Source: Thalassobium sp. R2A62 (GTDB lineage: Bacteria > Pseudomonadota > Alphaproteobacteria > Rhodobacterales > Rhodobacteraceae). From it: a stretch of DNA of 64,000 bases. The stretch covers positions 1,172,418 through 1,236,417 of the forward strand of contig NZ_GG697169.2 in the NCBI RefSeq assembly GCF_000161835.1, read 5' to 3'. The notes below the pieces were generated by a model, which was given only the letters and a program-made list of their open reading frames with translations, was not told the origin of the DNA and made no database searches. The position numbers were made by a program, and so were the translations under genes. Below are positions 56,877-64,000 of this stretch, piece by piece (within the stretch, counting starts at the first letter, position 1; the number at the start of each line of letters is the position of its first letter).

Positions 56877-57572
56877 CTATTCGTTGATGATTTCATAAGC
56901 CATCGACACTGACACACGGTAGCGAACTTCGCCCTGAGCCACCGGCATCGCAGACCGAGCCATTGCAAAGTCAGCCTCCATTTGAACCGGTCGCGGACCA
57001 CCGCCGCCACCTTCGCGCATTTCGATCAAGTCTCCGAGCGTCACACCCGCAGATGCTGCCAGCATCTCGGCCTTGAGGCGAGCATCAAGAACCGCCTCGT
57101 GACGCGCCTCGGCCACAAGCGGATCTGGCTCTTGGACTCCAAAGCTGAGGCCGCGAAACCGGTTTGCGCCGTCAGACACAACAGCATCAAGCAATTCACC
57201 CAGATCATCCAGTTCGCGAATGCGAACGGTCAACGTGGTATCCACCCTGAACCCAACAACCACAGGGGCCTCGCCGGGTTTGCGGTCGTTGGATTGGTCA
57301 TACACGGGGTTCATATTAAGCCCGCTGGTTTGCATATCCCGCGGTTGGACATCAGACGCCGTCAACGCATCAATGACGGATTGGGTGTCCTGAGCCACCT
57401 GCGCCATCGCTTGGGCGGCCGTATCAGCCTGATGACTGACCCCCATCGTGATCGTTGCCATATCCGGCGCCGCGGCCACATCGCCTTCGCCCGTGACGTA
57501 AATGACATCACGGTTCTCTGCCGCCGCCGCGGTCGCTAGCAATATCGAAAGAACCAAACTCAAAACACGCAT
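56877..57572 (-). CDS. SIMPL-domain (DUF541) periplasmic protein
   Basis: A 231-residue exported protein: signal peptide MRVLSLVLSILLATAAAA, then a SIMPL domain with VTGEGDVAAAPDMATITMGV, SGLNMNPVYDQSND, VGFRVDTTLTVRIRELDDLG and a final PVAQGEVRYRVSVSMAYEI. DUF541 proteins such as E. coli YggE are linked to oxidative-stress tolerance; mechanism is not established. AGGAG sits seven bases before ATG 57572; the longer frame to 57638 lacks one. Confidence 0.9.
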   Translation of the reverse strand: MRVLSLVLSILLATAAAAENRDVIYVTGEGDVAAAPDMATITMGVSHQADTAAQAMAQVAQDTQSVIDALTASDVQPRDMQTSGLNMNPVYDQSNDRKPGEAPVVVGFRVDTTLTVRIRELDDLGELLDAVVSDGANRFRGLSFGVQEPDPLVAEARHEAVLDARLKAEMLAASAGVTLGDLIEMREGGGGGPRPVQMEADFAMARSAMPVAQGEVRYRVSVSMAYEIINE

Positions 57573-57727
57573 CAACCTACTCCTGTAATTGGGGTGACTA
57601 GATCTATGACGGATGGCAGATGTCAATCCTTGGGTCACGGCCCAAAATTACGTCAATCTCATCATCAAACCGCCTGTTTTTCCGATGTTTTTCCTTTTTC
57701 TTTTCCTTGGCCGCTGCATCCGTTAAA

Positions 57728-60412
57728 ATGCCCGAAACAGTAGCGCGCGAACCGAGTATGTATGCGCCAATCAAAGACGTGGGATTCCAGACGACTATGC
57801 CGGACAGTCCAATACCAAACTTTGCCGTCTCGATGTCATTCGACGGCATAAAAATGCTGAAAAGGTCAGATAATGGCTGGGATTTAGTCGGCGATGTGTC
57901 GCTAGACACCGACGACCTTGCGCATGATCTGGCCCAAGTTCGAGCACGTGCTGAACAGTTGGCCGGCGGTGAAATCCAGTCCAAGCTGCTGATTCCCAAT
58001 AGCCAGATCAAGTACATCTCGATTGATGATGCCTACGCCAGCGAGGCAGAAGTCCGCTCAGCGTTGAAAGACACGACGCCCTACAGCGTCGATGAGCTGG
58101 TCTATGACTGGACCAGCGGAGGTGGCCGCACGTTCGTAGCTGCTGTCGCCCGCGAAACACTGGATGAGGCCGAAGCATTTGCCTCCGAGCACGCGCTGGG
58201 ACCTCTGTGTTTTGCAGCCGTTCCAGAGGCGTTTACATTTGATGGCGAGGCCTTCTTTGGCGCGTCCAAGGCTGCCAATGGTGCGCAGGTGTCGCGAGAC
58301 AACGTTCCCGTCCAGCAAACCGGCATCGCTACTCTGGAAGAGGCCAGCGCCTCAGTCGTAGACGACGTGCTAGAAGCCGAGACGCCAAGCGTTGAAGTTG
58401 CCGAAGTTGAACCAACAGAAGTACTAGTCGATGGTGGCGCAGAGCCAACCACACAAGAGGCTGTAGAGCCGGATCAGAATGTTCTGACGGATGCCGATTT
58501 GGATGAAGCGACCAAAGACATCATCAGCGACGCCGATCTAGAGGCTGTTGTTGAAACCGCGGTTGAGCCCGAGCCTGCCGCGACCCCCGAGGCCTCTGAG
58601 GTAACGGACGTCGCGCCAACACCTGAGCCAGAGCTCAATGTCGAAGCCCCCGCATTTACGACGCGTCAGGCACCGCGCAGCGACGATGAAGTCGCGCTGA
58701 ACGCTCCGATCACCCCTGACGCACGAATGTCGCTAAGCGTACCGGCTGGTGCACCTGATGCAGCACCGATGCTTGGGGGGGCGGCGCGCGGCGCGGAACC
58801 GGCCCCTGCCCCCGCACCTGTTGTCGCGGCAACGCCCGCGCACCAAGATGCACCCACAATCACTGGGGATGCAGGAGTGGCAGATGCCCCTCCGGTTGCA
58901 GCACCGATTGCGGCCCCCGCAGCGCCGGCACCAGAGCCAGAGGCAGAGCCCGCCAAACCCGGCAAGGCTGCCGCGTTCATGAGCCGTCGCAAGGCGGCAA
59001 AGGTGGCCAAGGCAGAAACCGCAGCAGCGGCTGCGGCAGCCCCTGTCGAAGACGAAGCCAGCAAGATGACAATCTTTGGCGCTCGCAAACCCAAACCAGT
59101 CAAGAAAAAAGCTATTGGCGGCAAGCCGCGGTTCCTCGGGATCATTTTGACCGCGATCTTGTTGTTCTTCTTGGTGGTTGTCGGCGCATTCGCCGCCATT
59201 TCCGAAGACGGGTTCGCGTGGTTGTTTGGCAGCAAAGAAGAAAACCAGATCGCAACAGGCCCAGTTGCTGTACCGGTCACGGTCGCACTGCCTGCTGATC
59301 CCCAACTCGATTTGGCGAATGCAGTGGCCAATGCCCTGCCATTGGACGAAAGCGAGATGGGGCTTGAGCCCGCGCCAGTTGAGAACCTAGGCCAAGTTCT
59401 AAGCCCAGCCGAAGCACGGCGCATTTATGCCAGCACTGGTGTTTGGCAAAAGGCGCCTCGCCGCCCGCTTGCCCCTCGGCTTGAAACGCTCGACACGCTG
59501 TATATCGCATCGATCGATCCGAAAATCACGGGGCTAGACGCGTTTGCGTTGCCGGCGGTTGCATCAATCCTCAACGACCGGCCATTGGGAGCCCAAATCG
59601 ACCCACCCGCACCCAGCGTCCAGTTTGACTTGCTAGCAAACGGTTTGGTCCGGCCTACGCCAGAAGGCGCGCTAACTCCACAAGGCGTTCGGGTCTACGC
59701 GGGCAAGCCCCCCGTTATCCCCCCCATTCGATCAGAACAGACTGCAGAGGCAAGCACCGATGCCACCGCGTCCAGCACGGATGAACCCCGTGTTGCACCC
59801 GGTGGCGTCGCATTGGCCGCGTTTCGCCCACAAACACGCCCCAGCGATCTGGTCGAACAGATCGAGCGGAACGTGCTTGGTGGCATGACACGCGCCGAGG
59901 CGGCCAAGTTCCGCCCGCGCACGCGCCCTGCAGGACTTGCACCACCGCCTGAGCCTGTCGAAGAAGAACCCGTTGTTGCCGAAGTTGAACCTGAGGTCGA
60001 CGTCGAAGGACCACAGATCGAAATCACCGATCAAGCGGTTGCGATTTCACTGCGCCCTGATGCAAGGCCCCGCAATATGAACCGGATCGTCGCACGCGCG
60101 CAGCGCAGTGCGCCGCAAGAACAACAGGCTGCCGCAGCCGCACCTAGAACAGTGCGTCCATCAGGAACCACACCGCGCACTGTCGCGCAGATCGCGACAA
60201 CAGAAAACGCACTGAACATGCGCCGTGTGAATTTGATCGGTGTTTACGGTCGCCCCAACGACCGAAGCGCGTTGGTTCGACTGTCGAATGGCCGCTATAT
60301 CAAGGTGGAACAAGGCGACCGTTTGGATGGGGGCAGCGTCGCCGCCATCAGTGAAAGCGAGCTGCGCTACGTCAAATCTGGTCGCAATATAACGTTGCAG
60401 ATGCCGGACTAA
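57728..60412 (+). CDS. Large bitopic membrane protein, GspL-like cytoplasmic plus GspC/PilP-like periplasmic domain
   Basis: 894 residues. Residues 30-175 resemble the GspL/PilM cytoplasmic fold: SKLLIPNSQIKYISID (85-100), then VRSALKDTTPYSVDELVYDW (109-128) and an Ala-rich helix. A long Ala/Pro/Glu linker follows, a basic stretch KPKPVKKKAIGGKPR, one membrane helix (about 469-492), a second Pro/Thr-rich linker, and a terminal ~65-residue domain NLIGVYGRPNDRSALVRLSN...KVEQGDRLDGG like the GspC homology region/PilP. Start is uncertain: ATG 57728 lacks a clear ribosome site; Met 11 and Met 24 are alternatives. Type II secretion-like function is inference. Confidence 0.7.
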   Translation: MPETVAREPSMYAPIKDVGFQTTMPDSPIPNFAVSMSFDGIKMLKRSDNGWDLVGDVSLDTDDLAHDLAQVRARAEQLAGGEIQSKLLIPNSQIKYISIDDAYASEAEVRSALKDTTPYSVDELVYDWTSGGGRTFVAAVARETLDEAEAFASEHALGPLCFAAVPEAFTFDGEAFFGASKAANGAQVSRDNVPVQQTGIATLEEASASVVDDVLEAETPSVEVAEVEPTEVLVDGGAEPTTQEAVEPDQNVLTDADLDEATKDIISDADLEAVVETAVEPEPAATPEASEVTDVAPTPEPELNVEAPAFTTRQAPRSDDEVALNAPITPDARMSLSVPAGAPDAAPMLGGAARGAEPAPAPAPVVAATPAHQDAPTITGDAGVADAPPVAAPIAAPAAPAPEPEAEPAKPGKAAAFMSRRKAAKVAKAETAAAAAAAPVEDEASKMTIFGARKPKPVKKKAIGGKPRFLGIILTAILLFFLVVVGAFAAISEDGFAWLFGSKEENQIATGPVAVPVTVALPADPQLDLANAVANALPLDESEMGLEPAPVENLGQVLSPAEARRIYASTGVWQKAPRRPLAPRLETLDTLYIASIDPKITGLDAFALPAVASILNDRPLGAQIDPPAPSVQFDLLANGLVRPTPEGALTPQGVRVYAGKPPVIPPIRSEQTAEASTDATASSTDEPRVAPGGVALAAFRPQTRPSDLVEQIERNVLGGMTRAEAAKFRPRTRPAGLAPPPEPVEEEPVVAEVEPEVDVEGPQIEITDQAVAISLRPDARPRNMNRIVARAQRSAPQEQQAAAAAPRTVRPSGTTPRTVAQIATTENALNMRRVNLIGVYGRPNDRSALVRLSNGRYIKVEQGDRLDGGSVAAISESELRYVKSGRNITLQMPD

Positions 60413-60420
60413 GCAGACAT

Positions 60421-61428
60421 CTAGCCCGCTGCCACACCGGCCTCGGCAAAGGTGGCCATGCCCGAATGACAGGCCACAGCCCCTTTGAGAACCAAAATGG
60501 CCAATGTGGCCCCTGATCCTTCGCCAAGACGCATGCCCATATCCAGAAGCGGAGCTTTGCCAATCCCGTCGAGAATATTGCGGTGTGCACCCTCGTCGCT
60601 GAGATGTCCCGCGACGCAGTGATCCAGAGCGCCCGCCGCTGTTTTCTCGAGCACCGCTGCCGCGGCGGAACAGATAAATCCATCTAGAATGACGGGGATG
60701 TTGTAGCTGCGCGCCGCCGCAATAGCACCAGCCATCGCAGCCAGTTCGCGACCGCCCAAACAGCGCAACACCTCGAGCGGGCTGTTCGGTGCATGAAGTG
60801 CCAAGCCTTCGGCGACCACACGGGTTTTGATCGCAAGCCCTGCGTCATCGACCCCGGTGCCGCGCCCAGTCCAATCGCCAGCCTCACCACCAAAGATCGC
60901 AGCCGCAACAGCAGCCGCAGCCGTTGTGTTGCCAATGCCCATTTCACCGACAACCAGTAAATCCGCATTCGGATCAACGGCATCCCAGCCCGTGACCAAG
61001 GCTGCGACGACTTCGGTCTCGGTCATGGCGGGCGCTTGAGTGAAATCAGCGGTTGGGGTGTCCAGATCAAGCGCATGCACATCCATCTTGGCACCGGCTT
61101 CTTTGGCCAGCTGATTGATCGCTGCACCGCCATGCTGGAAGTTTGCAACCATCTGAACGGTCACCTCGGATGGAAAGGCTGACACGCCTTGGGCGCAAAC
61201 GCCGTGGTTTCCCGCAAATACGATGACCTGTGGTGCGGCAATCTGAGGGCGCGGATCATTGCGCCAACCAGCATACCAAATTGCGAGATCTTCTAGTCGC
61301 CCCAATGCACCAGGCGGTTTGGTCAATTGGCCGTTATGTTCGCGCGCCGATGTAATCGCCGCGTCCGAAGCTGCGCCTTGTGCGCCCAAAATATCAGAAA
61401 ATTGCGCAAGGGTCGTAAAGTTGGCCAT
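60421..61428 (-). CDS. cobT: Nicotinate-nucleotide--dimethylbenzimidazole phosphoribosyltransferase CobT
   Basis: Makes alpha-ribazole phosphate for the lower ligand of cobalamin; 335 residues. [18 protein letters not shown] is the substrate loop, [19 protein letters not shown] follows, [16 protein letters not shown] and [17 protein letters not shown] with the catalytic Glu are typical. ATG 61428 (MANFTTL) fits family starts; the long upstream frame overlaps the divergent cobS region. Confidence 0.95.
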   Translation of the reverse strand: MANFTTLAQFSDILGAQGAASDAAITSAREHNGQLTKPPGALGRLEDLAIWYAGWRNDPRPQIAAPQVIVFAGNHGVCAQGVSAFPSEVTVQMVANFQHGGAAINQLAKEAGAKMDVHALDLDTPTADFTQAPAMTETEVVAALVTGWDAVDPNADLLVVGEMGIGNTTAAAAVAAAIFGGEAGDWTGRGTGVDDAGLAIKTRVVAEGLALHAPNSPLEVLRCLGGRELAAMAGAIAAARSYNIPVILDGFICSAAAAVLEKTAAGALDHCVAGHLSDEGAHRNILDGIGKAPLLDMGMRLGEGSGATLAILVLKGAVACHSGMATFAEAGVAAG

Positions 61429-61510
61429 CGGATTGGGTCTTTCATTGAGTCTTTGCTTCGTTCTGTCTAACGCTACGGGCCAGAATGAAAAGCACAGAAA
61501 GGGCGGCTGG

Positions 61511-62275
61511 ATGTCTGACAACGACATGACACTGATTGATCCTCGCGATGTGGCAGCCGCCACAGGGTTGTTGAGCCGCCTGCCCGTCCCAGTCGACACA
61601 GATTTGGCAACGCGTCGCGGGGCGCGGGCCGCATGGGCCTACCCGATCGCAGGTCTCGCAATTGGCATCGTCGCTGCGAGTGTCGGACAAATCGCGATTT
61701 GGCTGGGGCTAGGCCCCATGCTGGTCGCTGGGTTGGTTATCGCAACATTGGTCGTGATCACCGGCGCGTTGCACGAAGACGGACTGTCGGATGCCGCTGA
61801 CGGGCTATGGGGCGGCTGGACGGCCGAGCGCCGATTGGAAATCATGAAAGACAGCCGCATCGGGGCCTACGGCGTTCTCGCGTTGGTGATTGTCGTAGCG
61901 TTGCGTTGGCAGGCTCTGGGTGGGATCATCCAATCCGGTGCCCTGTGGGGGCCTGTGCTGGCTGTGGCGATTGCGAGCCGCGCACCGATGGTATGGGTGA
62001 TGGCCGCCCTACCCAATGCGCGTGACAACGGGCTTTCCCACAGCGTCGGGCGTCCATCGTTGAACGCCGCCTACATCGCGCTGACGATCGGGGTTGTCGC
62101 ATCGTTATTCGTGGCTGGCGGGTTGGTCGGCGTGATTTGGGTCGCAGGAACAACAGCGGCGATTACGATGATCGCACGCGCCAAGATCGACGGCCAAACA
62201 GGCGATGTCTTGGGCGCGACCCAACAAGTGTCCGAGGTGGTTTTGTTGCTGGCAATCAGCGTGGCGCTGACCTAG
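61511..62275 (+). CDS. cobS: Adenosylcobinamide-GDP ribazoletransferase CobS
   Basis: Inner-membrane enzyme joining adenosylcobinamide-GDP and alpha-ribazole, final step of the nucleotide loop pathway, 254 residues. [11 protein letters not shown] near the start and [20 protein letters not shown] (metal/phosphate site) are diagnostic, followed by four or five hydrophobic helices. AAAGGG lies upstream of ATG 61511. Divergent from cobT by 82 bp; no cobalamin riboswitch fits in that gap. Its end overlaps the FG-GAP gene by four bases, tail to tail. Confidence 0.95.
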   Translation: MSDNDMTLIDPRDVAAATGLLSRLPVPVDTDLATRRGARAAWAYPIAGLAIGIVAASVGQIAIWLGLGPMLVAGLVIATLVVITGALHEDGLSDAADGLWGGWTAERRLEIMKDSRIGAYGVLALVIVVALRWQALGGIIQSGALWGPVLAVAIASRAPMVWVMAALPNARDNGLSHSVGRPSLNAAYIALTIGVVASLFVAGGLVGVIWVAGTTAAITMIARAKIDGQTGDVLGATQQVSEVVLLLAISVALT

Positions 62276-62978
62276 CAGGCCAACGCTGCATTTAGGGATG
62301 CGCGGCCACGATGCGGGCCCATATCACGGGTGCGGTAGCGGCCATCGACAAAGCCCGTGGCAATCACGCGAGACCAATCAGCGGACGCTGTGATCATCTC
62401 GACCTGACCATCACACCGACGCAGACCTCCACCGATGTCCGCCTCGCCAATCCTGTGATTTGTCAGACCTGCAATTTCATCAACAAGGGTCAGGGCACCG
62501 TCGTCAAACCGCCAAATGCGCAACGTCTTGGCCAGATGGGGGCGGTCGATATACCCGATTTCGATCCGGCCATCGCGGTCAAAATCTGCAGCGCCAATCG
62601 GAGCAAGCCAACGGTTTGTACGGCCAATGTAAGGCGCCGCAGCAACCACACCGGTTTCATTGTAGATCGCGAGCCGTGCGCCTTGTGCCATGCTTGTCTC
62701 AACGACCATAACCTCGGCATGACCGTCTAGATCGACGTCCACCAGCCGCGGTTCTGTATCTTCGAAAACATGTGTTTCAGGGAGACGGATGCTAACTGTA
62801 CGGCCGTCAGACAGCGTCAGTTGCAGCGCACCATGTTCGATAGCATCACCCAAAATGCCATGCGTGTAGAGAGTTGTCGGCTCGGCATACTGGGCATCAA
62901 CAACACCCACATCGCGAGCTTGGGCCACGTTTGCAGCCAAAACCGCCGCGACAGAAAGAGTGGCCCAAGCAAATTTCA

Positions 62979-62979
<1 letters not shown>
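62272..62979 (-). CDS. FG-GAP/VCBS-repeat exported protein
   Basis: A 235-residue periplasmic protein with signal peptide MKFAWATLSVAAVLAANVAQA and at least two calcium-type FG-GAP/VCBS units: VDVDLDGHAEVMVVET and GAADFDRDGRIEIGYID. This beta-propeller repeat is usual in surface or ligand-binding proteins; specific role unknown. Its ATG overlaps the ferredoxin stop by one base, so it is translated behind it. Confidence 0.85.
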
Positions 62980-63332
<353 letters not shown>

Positions 63333-63518
63333 TCATTCTGACGCGCAGCGCCATTGTTCCCGAAATGTGTAACTGGCGATTTGCACAGGTGCCAGTCTCT
63401 TTTGTGGCAATGAACGCGTTTGTCACCACACTGGATTGATAAGACGTTTAGCGCTAAGACGGGGGCGACCTGAAGCGAACACAGATTTGCGGGGTTGCGT
63501 TAGTATGAGGCACAGCAG

Positions 63519-64000
63519 ATGAAACAGGTTTTTCTTCTTATTGCAGCATGCGCTCTATCAGCGTGTGAGGATGGCATGACCTTTGGTGCGCCACCCGCAA
63601 CCGAGGTGTCGCTGTCGCGTGATGCAACGGGTCGATGCTTTGTGCGCGACATCTCGCCAGCTGTGATCGAAGTTGTCACGGATCAAGAGGTGGTCGTCCC
63701 GGAAGTGCGCGATGCATCTGGCAACGTGATACAACCCGCTGTCATTCGCAAGATTGATCGCCCCGCTGTAACCGAGACCCGCGACCAGACCCTGTTCGAG
63801 GCGCTGTGCCCCGAGCGGCTGACGCCTGATTTGATGTCGACGCTGCAGCGCGCATTGGCCGCACGTGGTGATTATCGTGGCAGCATTACGGGCACATATG
63901 ATCGCAACACGGCGCGTGCTGTTCAGCGGCACCAAAAATCGCGTGGGCTGGACAGCCCTACTCTGGCCATCATGACGGCTCGTGATCTGGGACTGATTGT
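63519..64000 (+). CDS. Lipoprotein with peptidoglycan-binding domain (3' end cut)
   Basis: Starts at ATG 63519 and runs off the right edge (160 codons seen). A lipoprotein signal LLIAACALSAC with Cys16, a central domain containing DISPAVIEVVTDQEVVVPEV, and a C-terminal stretch LMSTLQRALAARGDYRGSIT, then DRNTARAVQRHQKSRGLDSP, that fits the PG_binding_1 fold. Probably an outer-membrane lipoprotein that holds the wall. The 186-bp region before it holds no other feature I can support. Confidence 0.85.
   Translation, partial: MKQVFLLIAACALSACEDGMTFGAPPATEVSLSRDATGRCFVRDISPAVIEVVTDQEVVVPEVRDASGNVIQPAVIRKIDRPAVTETRDQTLFEALCPERLTPDLMSTLQRALAARGDYRGSITGTYDRNTARAVQRHQKSRGLDSPTLAIMTARDLGLI

Noticed and set aside
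61429-61510. Cobalamin riboswitch between cobT and cobS
   Set aside because: The gap is too short (82 bp) and has no B12-box-like sequence.

Overview
The window looks like a chromosomal segment of a marine Rhodobacteraceae (Roseobacter-group) alphaproteobacterium. Four things point there: the gene content and order of the division cluster, an alphaproteobacterial FtsZ with a long Pro/Gln-rich tail, an H-NS-like histone-family protein, and two RNA elements whose layout matches RNAs known from Rhodobacter (an UpsM-type leader before mraZ and a DUF1127 gene followed by anti-Shine-Dalgarno 'cuckoo' hairpins). No phage, IS element, CRISPR array or rRNA was seen.

Layout. 1-3144: a left-truncated ClC chloride channel diverges from a GlcD-type FAD-linked oxidase. 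3145-28524 (minus strand): recN, bamD, lpxC, ftsZ, ftsA, ftsQ, ddl, murB, four coupled small membrane-protein genes, murC, murG, ftsW, murD, an unknown 177-residue gene, mraY, murF, murE, ftsI, ftsL, rsmH and mraZ. This is a nearly complete dcw cluster, broken once by an opposite-strand flavoprotein gene between ftsW and murD. 28525-29148: a promoter and long structured leader. 29149-33118: mrp/apbC, a frameshifted molybdopterin oxidoreductase, DUF1127 plus cuckoo RNA, a broken Lrp regulator and a LysE exporter. 33415-42602: uvrD/pcrA, an lldD-type enzyme, pyruvate carboxylase, an H-NS-like protein, a phosphodiesterase and a MAPEG protein. 42689-47518: tRNA-Gly, a VOC protein, then hisB, hisH, hisA, hisF and hisE with two small interlopers. 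47576-64000: CoA-binding, YHS, zinc-ribbon and RlmB proteins, tRNA-Tyr, DUF1036, a broken gene, an AdoHcy-hydrolase-like pair, a glycosyltransferase-like gene, metY, a SIMPL protein, a large GspL/GspC-like membrane protein, divergent cobT/cobS, an FG-GAP protein, a ferredoxin and a right-truncated lipoprotein.

How it fits together. The minus-strand block makes the lipid-II precursors (MurB to MurG, MraY, Ddl), the divisome (FtsL, I, W, Q, A, Z), lipid A (LpxC) and the outer membrane assembly lipoprotein BamD, probably from one strong leader promoter plus internal ones. Many junctions are ATGA, TGATG or TAATG overlaps, which implies translational coupling that includes the small unknown genes. 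The his genes form a plus-strand pathway from ImGP formation to PRATP hydrolysis.

The most interesting unknowns are the four-gene small membrane cassette inside dcw; an AdoHcy-hydrolase-like enzyme coupled to a paralogue lacking catalytic residues; and a single protein that appears to join a GspL-like cytoplasmic domain to a GspC/PilP-like periplasmic domain. Four accessory genes carry small indels or tandem duplications while every core gene is intact. All functional names are from reading the sequence alone; no database search was possible.
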